From assembly GCF_030704535.1 (NCBI RefSeq), contig NC_081818.1, positions 26,699,001-26,763,000 of the forward strand: a stretch of DNA of 64,000 bases, read 5' to 3'. This document shows positions 1 to 11,335 of this stretch, piece after piece; position 1 is the first letter of the stretch; each line of letters starts with the position of its first letter. This stretch comes from Vitis vinifera. Lineage: Eukaryota > Streptophyta > Magnoliopsida > Vitales > Vitaceae. The translations under genes and the position numbers were made by a program. A model generated the notes under the pieces. The model worked only from the letters and a program-made list of their open reading frames with translations. It did not search any database and was not told the origin of the DNA.

Positions 1-777
1 AAAATTACCCGTTGATATTAATTATTATAACTAAATTAATTTATGGATGCAAGTTTATTTTAATTAGATTGGTTAATATTAATAGATTACTTTTAATTGA
101 ATAGAAAAAAACTAAATATTTTATCTTTTTTCGATTAAGTTAAAAAACAAATACCACTAGAGTTTTACTAAATCCCCCCTAAAAGGGAGAAACAAAAGAA
201 GAAATTATATATCATGAATAATTCTCCAATATTGTTGAACGTTTTACTCAATGTAGTGATCATAAGATTTGGATTTTGTAATTTCCCTCACAATTCTCAT
301 TAATTCACATCCTTATCATTGATAATTTTCTCATCTGAATTTAATAGAAAATTACAACAAACCATTAAAATTATGTTTGGTATCGGAAAATTTTTGATAA
401 AAACGTTTGGGAAAGATAATAGCCGTAAAAAAACAACTAATATTTTACCTACTCATTTTGAGTCAAAATATTTGAACATAAAATGAGAGGGGAGAATTTT
501 GATTATAAAAGTGTGTGGAAAAATAAAAATTGAAAACACAAGACGTTGGATCCATGAATTGCATAATAATTTATTTAGAATGCATACGTAGTCAAATTAA
601 AGCTCGAGAGCAAGCAATTCCTCTAAGATGTGAGATACAATTAGCATGGACGTCTAGGACTCATTCTAACCATTGAACACAAACTCATATAGTAGTATGG
701 CTCACCCAATCATTTAATCCTTTAGTTTGAAATTTTAACGTCTACACAACTTGCATGGGACTTTCTTTTAGATTTCT
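1..777. other. AT-rich spacer downstream of the AGP gene
   Basis: No open reading frame with protein-like composition, RNA gene or transposon terminus was recognised here. The DNA is AT-rich with short poly-A/T runs. The last 100-200 bases probably include the 3' untranslated region of the minus-strand arabinogalactan protein gene, but no clear polyadenylation signal was singled out. Confidence 0.5.
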
Positions 778-1362
778 TTAGAACAATAATAAACTGGCCA
801 CGGCAGCAACACCCACGGTAGCAGACACCTCCAGGGCGGTAGCGGTATCTTTATGGCTGGCTTCTGGAGATTGAGCTGGTGCATCTCCTGCGCCATAGGC
901 CATGGGTCCTGCGGCGGGTCCCTCTGTGGAATAGAATTCCTCGTCGGGTGCAGGTGGTGAGAAGACGTTGCCAGGAGCTGAAGCTGGAACGGCGGAGATG
1001 AAGTCCTCCGGGGAATCGGCTATTGCGTCGGAAGTGTCAGGAGAGACGGCCGATGGCTCAGGGGCGAAGGCCGCTGGGGAGGTGGCCGACGGTGTAGGGG
1101 CGGAAGAGACTGGAACCTCAGCGGGGGTGGAGGCGGAGGGAGTTGGAGCTGAGGCAACTGGGGCGGTGGCATGGGAGGGTGAGGTAGGAGATGGAGCAAG
1201 TGGGTGGGTGTCGGAGGTGGTGGATGACGGTGAAGGTGAAGGGGAAATTTTAGAGGCGGTGGGGGATGAGGCGGTGGGGGCGGTGGCTTTGGGTGACTGG
1301 GCGGATACCAAGCCAGCAACAGCCAGAAAGATGAAGGCGAGGGCCACAAGTTGACGTGCCAT
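778..1362 (-). CDS. classical arabinogalactan protein, GPI-anchored
   Basis: Single-exon gene for a 194-aa cell-surface proteoglycan backbone. Residues 1-21 are a signal peptide (MARQLVALAFIF..., likely cut after VSA). Residues about 22-165 are dominated by Pro, Ala, Ser and Thr with many AP, SP and TP dipeptides, the context in which prolines are hydroxylated and carry arabinogalactan chains. The C-terminus is a short polar stretch followed by a hydrophobic tail (VGVAAVASLLLF), the layout of a GPI-anchor addition signal, so the mature protein should sit on the outer plasma membrane face. The reading frame stays open upstream to 1557, but a TATA box at 1471-1480 lies inside that extension and the signal peptide starts at 1362, so 1362 is the chosen start. 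The family is known to act in wall assembly and signalling; the specific role of this member is unknown. The antisense ORF over it is a composition artefact. Confidence 0.9.
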   Translation of the reverse strand: MARQLVALAFIFLAVAGLVSAQSPKATAPTASSPTASKISPSPSPSSTTSDTHPLAPSPTSPSHATAPVASAPTPSASTPAEVPVSSAPTPSATSPAAFAPEPSAVSPDTSDAIADSPEDFISAVPASAPGNVFSPPAPDEEFYSTEGPAAGPMAYGAGDAPAQSPEASHKDTATALEVSATVGVAAVASLLLF

Positions 1363-2029
1363 ATCGAGGGTGCGGCAGCAGCTGGATTGCTGAGAAGGCA
1401 AAGCAGTACTTTCTCTAAAAATGATATTTAGAGAAACACTGCTACAAGGCATTCTGGAGGAAGATGGTGTGCCTTTATAGGGCGGAGGTGCAGGCGCATG
1501 GGAGGATTTGGCGGCAATGTACGGAGGAACATGCCTACGGTCTTGCGTACATGCCACAGCACAGCCTTTGATTCAAACGGTTAGTTTGTCAGTTATTGAC
1601 TTATCGGAATGAAATTGGTTGACCTGGTCTCCCTTAACAATGAAATAGCCTTTAAATAGTTGGACTCTTATGTCTTCATCTTCTATAACTTTCTGTGGTT
1701 TATTTATTTATTTATTATTATTATTAATTATGCCTTTTCATTAAAATATTTTTTAATTGAAAAAATAAAAATAATTAATTACATTTTTCTTCAAATATTT
1801 CCATTCCATTTCACCCAATCCTAATTTTTCTAAATTGTTTTGACTTGATGTGGGCCTACTTCTTGACCAAGTTACCAGCCCCTTTGGGAGGTGATGATCA
1901 AATGGGCCTCGGGTTGTAGGGTACTGCTGATAGAGCTAAGGCCCACAAGGCGGCCCAAAGAAACAGCTGCAGGTCAAGTCCACCTCAAACTGTTACAGTC
2001 GCCGTGGCAGAGACCGAACGGGACAGAGA
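1363..2029. other. divergent intergenic region between AGP and ATP23 genes
   Basis: The AGP gene (minus) and ATP23 (plus) are divergently transcribed with 667 bases between start codons. Besides the AGP TATA box the segment holds an AT-rich stretch around 1695-1830. No other gene was seen. Confidence 0.6.
1471..1480 (-). promoter_or_regulatory. TATA box of the AGP gene
   Basis: The minus strand reads CTATAAAGGC, a good plant TATA box. It lies about 110 bases upstream of the ATG at 1362, which predicts a transcription start near 1440-1450 and a leader of about 80-90 bases. It supports the downstream ATG over the longer open frame. Confidence 0.6.
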
Positions 2030-4270
2030 ATGGAAGGCGACTCCGCTCCAACAATCCCCGCGGCAGACGTTTCATCGGGCGTCAATGGTGGCATGACGGT
2101 AAAGGAATGTGAACAGATGATCCAGAAAAGCCTTCGAAGTATTCAAATATATTTTTGCCTATCTCTCTGTCCGGATTTAGGGTTTTAGGGTTTCTCAGTT
2201 CTTGCATTTTTTTTTCTTTTTTCAATTTTTAGCTCCCATGGTCAAATTTCTGAGGGAAAATTTGGAGAAATCTGGATGCGCGATTGGTGACAAGTTCATC
2301 AAGGCCATTTATTGCAACACGAAGGTCAGTGGCGGTTACGCTCGTGGCGAAGGGGTAAGGATTTGTTTTTTCTATCAAATGAATTTGCTTTGAAGTATTC
2401 AGATTGTGCAAATTTTGAAATCTAATACTTCCAGTGACTTGAGATTTCAATTTGCGAATTAGGTTCTGTTTCTTATGTGAAATCAACCACATTTTAGAGT
2501 GATTATCGACTCAAATCTGTCAATGGGTTTGAATGTCATCTGTATTACCATATATTTATCTATTTGTTTCTTTATTCAGTCCTAAGTAAATACGTACTTT
2601 TCATTTTGTGAGTTCCAATAAATTCAGCAATACATGATACTGGGGTTTCTAGTCCATGAAATGACAAAAATTTTATGTGTATTTCAGATAGTGGTATGTA
2701 GTAATCACATGAACATTCAAGATGAGGTCAATCAAGTTGTAATCCATGAGCTGATTCACGCATATGATGATTGTCGTGCAGCAAACTTGGATTGGACTAA
2801 TTGTGCTCATCATGCTTGTAGTGAGGTGTGTATCTCTGAGACTACTAGCTAGCTTTCAACATTGAGTTTGTGTGACTTGTTTATTTGTAAGTCGACTTTT
2901 GTTGTTTTGTACTTATGCAAAACAGATTCGTTCTGGTCATCTAAGTGGTGATTGTCACTTCAAGCGGGAATTGCTGAGGGGTTATTTGAAGGTTCGGGGG
3001 CACGGACAAGTGAGTTTTTTCTTCTTAGAAATCCATATGGACTGATTTCATATCTCATTTTGCCCCTCTTTGTGCAATTATAGTGTGCAATGATTATTTT
3101 GCATGCAATTATCAATATTTTAAACCTGCATGGCATTAACAAGTGAGTTTTGTGTGTTTTTTCATCGATTTACTGTAACAGGTTTCCTGTTGATTACATA
3201 TCAATCTACCTATTTTATACACTTGAATTGTTTGTATAAATGGCAATCAGTGATGAGGTTTTGATAAAATAAGAATATAATTATATTATATTATATTTTG
3301 ATTAGCTGTATTGTATTTTTTTTTATCTTTGCTGGGATTATCTCCATTTATGATAGAGATGTTTGAAGATTCTCAAAATTACATTGAGCTATACATGCTA
3401 CCCTGTATCCCTACTTAATGATTGTACACCAGTTGAAATGGAGCCCAAAGTTCTGTTGTACTCCAATGTCTTAACTCTCATGAGGTCACTCTTCTTCCAA
3501 CAATAATGAAGGCAGATCCTTCTCCAATTTTCTTGAATGAATTGAATGTTAACTTCCAAAGTTTTGTTCTGAAGGACAAACTGGAATCCAAGTTTGTGGA
3601 GTAAGGGTGATGTGATTTTGGTCGGCAAAGAAGAGATTTTTATTAAAAGCAAAAAAAAAATAATGTTGCTACTATTGCAAGCACTTGTTTGCATCCCATT
3701 GTCGGGTGCCATTATTAATACACTTCTCTTTTTGCACAAAAAATGGTGATATTACTGGTACCTATTATCATTGAAAGTGGACCTTATGTTATGATGGTAT
3801 TTCTTACTAATTGTACATTGAAAATAGATCTCTCTCCCACACATACATGCTCATATTCACACACATGCCCTTGGTGTATGATATTCAATTTTTGCACTGT
3901 TACATAGCATTACTTTTTGATGCCCAAACATGACTTCACCAAATGGGGCTTACCAATGTATTTTAATAGAAAAAACTTCTCTTATTTAATGTCTCAGATT
4001 GATGTCATAAACTTTATATCTCATTCTATTTTTTAATACATGTTCTCATTCAGTACTCTATTTTCCTCTAGTTTATTTAAGTGTGCCCTCAGTTTTAACG
4101 TATTTTAATATGTGGGGTTCTTCTGCCATTTGTAGGAGTGTGTGAGAAGAAGAGTTATGAAGTCGGTCACAGCTAATCCTCACTGCTCAGAAGCAGCTGC
4201 AAAGGATGCCATGGAGGCTGTCTGGGATGTATGTTACAATGATACAAAGCCCTTTGACAGAGCTCCTTGA
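2030..4270 (+). CDS. ATP23: mitochondrial inner membrane protease ATP23 homologue
   Basis: Five exons (2030-2138, 2233-2354, 2688-2825, 2926-3009, 4136-4270) join in frame into a 195-aa protein. All introns are GT-AG. ATP23 family proteins are zinc metalloproteases of the mitochondrial intermembrane space that in yeast mature and help assemble ATP synthase subunit 6; the plant role is inferred from the family. Exon 3 carries the catalytic HEXXH motif as HELIH, preceded by DEVNQVV and followed by the conserved AYDDCRAANLDWTNCAHHAC block; exon 4 carries SGDCHFKRELLRG; exon 5 carries the Cys-containing C-terminus ending NDTKPFDRAP. The many conserved cysteines fit an intermembrane-space protein and there is no obvious N-terminal presequence. 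The length matches plant homologues. The exon 1/2 join (SLR-TPMVKFL) was fixed by conservation and phase. The fourth intron is 1.1 kb; no insertion was recognised in it. Confidence 0.93.
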
Positions 4271-5506
4271 AGATGGTAATCACTACTTGTCATTGCCAAA
4301 CTAGCTGTTGCCCAGATTTCTGAACGGTATTGATTCACATTGATTACTTGCTTTTAAAGCAATAATAATTTGTTCCTGCCACATCTAGTCTCTGGGTCAT
4401 ACACAATGCAGTTCAATAGAGTTCATTTTCTCTCCTCACTTTTTTCTGGGGTTTTCCTTCATTTTGTCATTACTCTACAACTGCACAAAGAAAGGATCTT
4501 ACCATTCTTATGCGTCATAGTGATTGTACATGACAATTAATGTTATCTCTGATGTCACATTTGAAGGAGAATTCCTTCTTTTTGGTTTGAAAGGAAAAGA
4601 AAGTTGAGAGTTTCAGTTCTGTTTCATTAGTCACTTACCATTATGAAGGCGATGATGGTATGCTATTATTGTTCAAGTGATATGAGATGGATGGAATTTG
4701 TATCGCCAGTGGGCATCATTCAGTTTGCTTTTGATGAAATATAATAGTTCTTGTGCCTGAAAATTGAAACTTTCATTGTGTCATGTCCTGAATAGCATGC
4801 TTCATGAGAGATAAAGGGGGGCAAATCCGGATTTTGATGAGCCCAAAAATCGAGGCATAACTTCAGACCTATCGACCATATGAGTTCTCTAGGTTAGACT
4901 GGTACCCATCAAAAAAAAAAAAAAAAGAGTTCTCTAGGTTAGAGTTCATGCAATCTCAACATATTTGCACCCAATTATCACCCAGGTCAACAAGCACCTA
5001 CATATATCAAAATGCAAAACTTCTAGCACAAAGATGCTAAACAACCAAAATTTGCATAGACATGATGGTTTTACATGGTTGCATGTGTCATCTTCTTGTG
5101 TGCCATGCTCTATGAATGAGCTTACCAATTGAACCTTCTTGGCTCATTGTAGGAGCCTGGATATGTAGGATTTAATGGGTAGGGTTCATTGGACAAGTAG
5201 GGACCTGATAGAGACATTGAGGGAAGGTTCTCTCTTTTTTTAGTTTAAAAATGATACTTTAGTACCGGAGAAGGAACAAAAAGAAACCCCAACATGGTAA
5301 GCACATAAATGTATAGGATTCTGCCTCTTAACTTTCTGCTATAGCTAGATTCATCTATTATATGTGTTCCCACTATTTAAGTGAATTTTTCCGCTCTGGG
5401 TCCCCTTTTAGTTTGACCACTTGATATCTTGCACTTAGAAAAGTCCAGCAAGGATGCCATATATGGACAGAGTTGGAGAGAGGTGAGAGTATATAGAAGA
5501 ATCAAT
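4271..5506. other. intergenic region after ATP23
   Basis: Contains the presumed ATP23 3' untranslated region and the upstream region of the small peptide gene. A minute retroposon scar (4882-4943) is listed separately. No other gene was recognised. Confidence 0.5.
4882..4943 (+). mobile_element. extreme 5'-truncated retroposon insertion with 17-bp target duplication
   Basis: A perfect 17-bp direct repeat, GAGTTCTCTAGGTTAGA, occurs at 4882-4898 and 4927-4943. Between the copies are only 28 bases: CTGGTACCCATC followed by sixteen A. Long perfect target duplications plus a poly-A tail are the signature of target-primed reverse transcription by a LINE, here of an almost completely truncated LINE or SINE copy. 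The parent family cannot be named from twelve bases. Confidence 0.75.
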
Positions 5507-5803
5507 ATGGAGTTGTTGGTGCTTAAGATGATGATTTGCCTCTCCTTGCTCAGTCAATCGCAAACACTTGCTGCTAGACCACATTTCTCAGGTTGTCTCT
5601 TTGTGAAGATAGGTTTTTGCTTAAGGTGTGTTTCTAGGACTTCGCATTAAATGCCTTAGTTTGCAGGTTTGATGGGGTTACAAGATCCGCCCAAGCAAAT
5701 AAGGAGACTGGTGAAAGATCAACTGCCTGTGCCTTGGTGGTGGTCAGAGGATTATACTCAGGCTCGGAGGCGACAACCTGTGAATAATAAGTTAGACCCC
5801 TGA
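5507..5803 (+). CDS. secreted peptide precursor, RGF/GLV/CLEL-like
   Basis: Two exons (5507-5591, 5667-5803; GT-AG intron of 75 bases) give a 73-aa precursor. Residues 1-24 form a signal peptide (MELLVLKMMICLSLL...QTLAA). A short variable region with basic pairs follows (residues 29-50), then PVPWWWSE and the block DYTQARRRQPVNN, then KLDP and stop. RGF/GLV/CLEL precursors have this build: signal peptide, variable region, and a 13-residue C-terminal motif starting with Asp-Tyr (the tyrosine is sulfated by TPST), with basic residues and a Pro near the end and a final Asn. Those peptides control root meristem maintenance and gravitropism. Here the penultimate residue is Asn instead of the usual His and four residues follow the motif. 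The ATG at 5507 is the only in-frame ATG and begins the hydrophobic segment. Assignment rests on architecture and a short motif; CIF or PSY peptides also start with DY but fit less well. Confidence 0.62.
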
Positions 5804-5820
5804 CTGCTGCATCTCTCCCT

Positions 5821-6264
5821 GTCTTTTGTTTGATGATATGCAATCAAAATGTCTCGGAAGGACAATTATATGTTTCCAGTTGGTAGTGACTTAGCTGCTT
5901 TGTTTGATGACATGCAGAAAACTTGATGTTTTACCTGGATAATTGAGTTCTCCCTGTCTCTGCCCCCCTCCCCCCTCTTGTTTGATGATGTGCAAACATA
6001 ATCTCTTGGCAGCACAATTATATGTTTATATTTGATAGCGACTTAGAATCTGTTTGGTAGTGTAGTGATTCTAGGAAACACTTCCAACTTTTCTATTACT
6101 AGAAACTTTTTTTTATCAAAAGAGTTGTTTTCAAGTGCTAAAAAAGGCTAGCAACGCTTCCTAGAATCACAGGTCAAACGAGCTCTTAGCTTCTTTGTTT
6201 GATGATACGTAGAAAACTTAATATTTGCCTGGGTAATTTGAGTTCTCCCACTTGTTTGATGAGA
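5821..6264 (+). repeat. tandem duplication of about 150 bases, second copy split by a MITE
   Basis: Copy A (about 5822-5960) and copy B (about 5978-6255) share the order TTGTTTGATGATRTGCA, CACAATTATATGTTT or GACAATTATATGTTT, GACTTAG, TTTGTTTGATGAYA and GAGTTCTCC. Copy B is interrupted after GACTTAG by the 138-bp element at 6047-6184. A third, weaker match follows at about 6319-6360. The copies lie just downstream of the small peptide gene. Confidence 0.65.
6047..6184 (+). mobile_element. short MITE-like element with terminal inverted repeats
   Basis: The ends are imperfect inverted repeats: AATCTGTTTGGTAG... at the left, and the reverse complement of the right end begins AGCTCGTTTGACC. Both arms continue to a shared GTGATTCTAGG. 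The pentamer CTTAG flanks it on both sides (6042-6046 and 6185-6189). The related copy A of the local tandem duplication has a single GACTTAG and no insert, so it serves as an empty site. No coding capacity. Superfamily is uncertain; a 5-bp duplication is shorter than the usual 8 bp of hAT elements. Confidence 0.65.
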
Positions 6265-7095
6265 TGAATACCTAATATTTTAGTTGGACATTACACCAAT
6301 TTAATCACAGTAAACATAGCTGCTTTGTCTGATGGTATGCCGAAAATTTGATGTTGTTCCATGAGACATCAGAGTGAAGTTGGAACCAAAATTCAACATA
6401 TCACGGCCAGTTGGTCTCTAGGCTCTCCCCACATCTCACTCAAGGTAATTTTATACTGATTTTCTTTCATTCTTTTGTGGATTTCATTGTTAAGTAGAAT
6501 TGAATACACATCCACTGCACAGTAATCCCATGTTAGCAGTAGGCAGAGCACCAGCAGCATCCTGTTACTCCCCCATTGTTGCACTCGTACACCCTTATTT
6601 TTTAGATTATCCATCTGCTTTCTCTAACATCAGATGCCGAAAGAGGAATTTTAATTACTTAATCCCGCGCGAAGGGTTTATAAGTTAGGTGGGGCGTGCA
6701 TGAACAGTTGTACTTTCCATGTTCTAAAAGGCAAATAACAGATTCCAACTTGGTTACCTTTAATTATTTAAATGTTGTTCACTTTAATTGTCGTTAATAT
6801 CTCTCTGCATCATTCTCCTTCTCACTCTTTTTTGCCTGTTACGTTCAACCGCTAAATTCTGCTCCCAAGTTTTATTCTGCTTCCAGCTTCTTTCTGCCTA
6901 AATATGCCATTGAGGAGGGATAGGCCAGACTTGCAATACTCGGATCTGCCACCGATTCATCTTCGGTTTGGGTTGCTATATGCCTATAACCCTATTTTGC
7001 TTTCTTTGGTTTCAGAAAAGTACGAATAAAAAAAATATATATATGTTAAAATGATCTATTTATCTAAGAAAAATATCCAGGTTTGATTTTATTAT

Positions 7096-7097
<2 letters not shown>

Positions 7098-7143
<46 letters not shown>
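7098..7143. repeat. (AT)n microsatellite
   Basis: An uninterrupted AT dinucleotide run of about 46 bases. Likely polymorphic and able to form cruciform structures. Confidence 0.9.
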
Positions 7144-7150
<7 letters not shown>

Positions 7151-7847
7151 TTTGTTAATAAGTGTAGTATTGGATGTATTTCCTGTTTTTGTTTTTAAAT
7201 AAGAAAAATAATAAAATAACTTTTATATTGAATTAAAAAAGTAATGATTTTAAGAATTGTTTTAAAAAAAAATTGACTTATCATGAATTAAAATATTTAA
7301 AGGTGTTTTTCTTTTCCTCTGTTACAAAAGATTCTATTTTTATATAAAAATAAAAATTAGAGGTATATCTAAAATAAATACTAATTTATGTATATTTAAA
7401 TTATTTATTTTTTATATAAAATGGTTAAAAAAAATTACCCAAAATGGTGGGTTGGGCAGAACAATTACTAAAAAGGGTGGTATCTTTTAATAATTCTTGA
7501 GGAAGACTTTAATAGGCTTGATATTCTAAAACTATCATTTAACTAAAACTTTTAAAATTCAAAACATTTAAAACACTTTACTTGATTTGTCAATACATTT
7601 ATGATACATGGGTCCCATATTTATTGTAGTTATTGATATTTAAATTTTAAATCAAAATTTTGGGTTTAACCCTTACAATTATATATAATTTGTTATTTAA
7701 ATTTACTATTTAAAACAAAAATACTTTTAAAAAATATTTTCAAAATATCATTTATTGTTTTTTTTACCTTTTTTTATTTTTATTCTAATTTTTAATTTTA
7801 TGAAGAAAAAAATAAGTTTTATAATTATATAATGAAAATGATGATTT

Positions 7848-7851
<4 letters not shown>

Positions 7852-7898
<47 letters not shown>
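7852..7898. repeat. (TA)n microsatellite
   Basis: An uninterrupted TA dinucleotide run of about 47 bases, 0.7 kb from the run at 7098-7143. Confidence 0.9.
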
Positions 7899-7901
<3 letters not shown>

Positions 7902-8972
7902 TTTAAATTGATAAATTATGTTTTTGTATTAAATTTAAGGAAGATAAAATGTTTAATTTTTTATTCAGATTATCTAAAAAGAATAAGAAAATGATAGAGA
8001 ATGTTTAATCATTTTTTATTTTTATAATAAAATAATTTTAAAAAAATTATATGATTTTTTTCCCTTTGTATAGTGTTTTTTTCTTTTTAAATTTTCATAT
8101 AATTTTTTTTCTCAATGCGTCGAGTGGATGATGTTAATATATTTGATATGTCGAATATTAATAAGGTATAAAAGGTGATCCTCAATATTATTACTTTTAT
8201 TATAAAATACAGGCACAACAAAAATATGTTATAATTACAATATAAATACACTTACATTACAATAAAACCTAATTAAGAAATTTATGATTTTTTTTTATAA
8301 AAATGGTAATTTTGTATGATCATACAATATTTCACAACATATCTATATCATAAATAATTTATAAAATCAAATGAAATACTAATTTGAATTCACGTAGTTT
8401 ATATATATATATATATACAAAAATTATTAAATAATTTCAAAACACTAAATAAATATTGTTAATATATTAATACGATGTGTTAATACCAATAGGGTATGAA
8501 TAAACATTTTTAGAATTATTACTTTGTAATGAAATATAGGTACGACATAAATGCATTATATTTATAATATAAATACACTATCATTACAATATATTACAAC
8601 ATAATTTAATTTATTTTTATTTAATTTTTTCACGTGCTATATTACCCAATGAATAATTGTGAGTTATTCTATTTAATAGGTATGTGTTAGTCAATTGAAT
8701 ATTTATATATTATTCAATTGATGAGTGCTCGTAAAAAATAATTATTCATTATATTATAATAACAAAGTTTTTAATTATATGTTTTATATATAAAATGATA
8801 TAATAAATTTAGGATATAGTTTTTATTTATGAGATATTAAAAATTATTTTTTTTACAAGGTTCTTTAAAAAATCTCAATTTTTTTGAAAAAAAAAACAGC
8901 AAATTTTTGAACAGTCAATTATTCAAAAGTGACATCAATTTTTTCAAACTGAGAAATGTACCGTTGATTGCT

Positions 8973-9056
8973 TATCAACTTGTACTTATCATCATGTATG
9001 GGTCCCACATCATTTATCAACTTGTACTTATCATCATGTATGGACCCCACATAATT
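8973..9056 (+). repeat. 42-bp direct tandem duplication
   Basis: Two adjacent 42-base units, 8973-9014 and 9015-9056, both beginning TATCAACTTGTACTTATC and differing at only a few positions (GGGTCCCACATC against GGACCCCACATA). The unit is a multiple of three, so a short ORF runs through it, but nothing suggests it is coding. Confidence 0.85.
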
Positions 9057-11335
9057 GACAATTTTAATTTATTTATAAATAATATAGAAAACATATTCAA
9101 GGGTAAATTTGTCCTCTAAAAGAGTGAGCATTCATAGCCATTATTTTTTCCAACCCACCTATTTGGGTAATTCTCCCAAAAAAAAGTTGAAATGAGTTTA
9201 TAGTATAAAATATTAATTTATTTATTTTAAATTTATTTTTACTACCCTTCAATTTTCTTTTGCATTTTTTTTTTTTGGTCTCATATGTTTCTTGAAATTA
9301 TTTTGGTCTTCCACATGGAAGGATGTTGGCAATTATTCAGAAAAAGTAAAATTATATTTTCAATTAAAAATCAATTTATTAATAAATAGTTAAATACTAA
9401 CACATCTGTAGTGATTCCATGGGCTTTGTGTAGAAAATATTTAGGCCCATTAAGCTTTAAGTAACACAATCAAACGTCGAAAGGGTGCACTAGGCCTTTC
9501 TTACACTCCTCAAAATGCCTGTTGGGCTGGTTCCATTGATCCTGCAATTGGATCATTCCACCCAAATATGTTACTACTACATTTTCCTTGCATCATACTT
9601 CCACTTACACTGTTGATTCCTACAAGAATGCACTCCAATATGTTTAATATGTTTTTGACACGATTATTATTCGTAACAAATTAAATTGATCTATAGAATA
9701 CAATATCTAAGCTTTGACATAATACGAATACGACCTATCGATATGAATTGCAATCTCAAATATCGGTATTATCTTCCTCATGCCATATTTTCAACCAAGA
9801 ATGGTATTTGATTGGAAAAAAGGGAAAAAAAAAAGAGGCTAAAATTGCAAAGTGCTTACAAGCATGTGTGTATGATTAGCCAAAATTATTAACCAATCAT
9901 GATGGTCGAATGTTTTGTTGGTAATCTGACTGAGCACCAGGTAATAAAAAACAGAGGAGGATCGAGGAGGTGGCTGTGGATAGAGAAAGAGTGGGCAACA
10001 CTAAGAAATGGGAGGGCGACATCCTTATAACATGGGGAGAACAAAGAGGATGGTCCCCTGGTCCTTTTGTCTAGCTCCATTCCTTATATTAATGAAGGCT
10101 ATTATATTAGTTCAAGTATGGCACTGTTTCTGCCATGTGTTTTGTCTGTCTCAATTAAGTGGCTGCGGCTTTTCGTCACAAATGAGCAAAAGTTCAATTA
10201 ATTTTTCATTTTAAAACAGGGAACAATGGGAATATTGAGATTCCAAGCCACATTGAGAATCCATATTTAGTGGCAGGGTTACCTTTCGAGATTGCTTATG
10301 GCTTCTTCTTCACCGTCTAATTGAATAGAAAAGAATAACCCAAAATTAAATTAAAAAAGTAACATAAAAAACTTCAAAATTATCATCATATGTAAAATAA
10401 GGATGTAAAAAATGTTATGAAAAAGGCGATCAAAATGGAAAAAAAAATTTACCTGATTAATATACGAAGGCCCAAGTTTTCTTCTAAACTTGAATAAAAT
10501 GTTTTATATTTATTTAACTAATTTTATTTATAAAGTTTATTGTCACGTGCTTGGAGTTTCGACGTAACGTATAACTTGTGCCGTACAGCAACCCCATGAG
10601 ATTAGGAGAAATATAAGTCCATGACATTATGACTTAAAAAACATAAAGTAGAAAAATGTTGCTTTTTGTAGAAATTCTATTTTCAAATATGTAAGAAGTT
10701 CTTCTATCTATACTAAAAATTTTATAAGACCGATATTAATTTTTAAAAATTGTAATTTTGACTATAATTTCACTTTTTAGTGAAAGTCAAAAGCAAAAAA
10801 TTACCTTTATAAACAATAATGAATATGGTATAAAACTTGATTTGATACTTTTTCGATAGTGTAGGATTTTGAGGGTTATGATGGGGAAAAAGTAAAAAAA
10901 AAAATGAAAAGAAAATCCAAGTCCAAGAATTCATATTAGTAATGTTGAAAAGTAAACCAATTAAACTCCTCCTAAATTATTAATCAGGTCATTTCCCAAA
11001 CGCAATAAAGTGGAGTCAGTGAAGAAAGCTACTTCTCCATCATGGCTAGATTTCTTTTAAATTTGACTTTTGGCTAGAAGGTGAGCCAATGTGTCCGTTG
11101 ATTAGACCTGCATTACAGAAAAATTCATGAATCAAGACGGTGGGCAAAGAAGGGTGCCCCCCAAAGGCCCTATGATTCAACTAGACTTGTGAGTTGTACA
11201 GTGGTTTTATTGCTGAGCTTACATGGTATTTTCCTCCGCCCCCCAAAAAAGGTAATTTTTCTATAAAAAAAAAATATATATATAAAACCAATCCATTTTT
11301 AAAAACAGCAAAACAATTCTCGTTGCAGAAGCATT

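Noticed and set aside
968-1354. 128-codon plus-strand ORF over the AGP gene
   Set aside because: It is the reverse complement of the Pro/Ala/Ser-rich AGP frame; its Ala/Gly/Glu/Val composition is a by-product and it has no family features.
7098-7898. CRISPR-like spacing of AT repeats
   Set aside because: These are simple dinucleotide microsatellites in a plant genome; there are no regular repeat-spacer units.
8907-9119. 70-codon ORF with an internal repeat
   Set aside because: The repeat is the 42-bp tandem duplication read in frame; there is no signal peptide, domain or plausible gene context.
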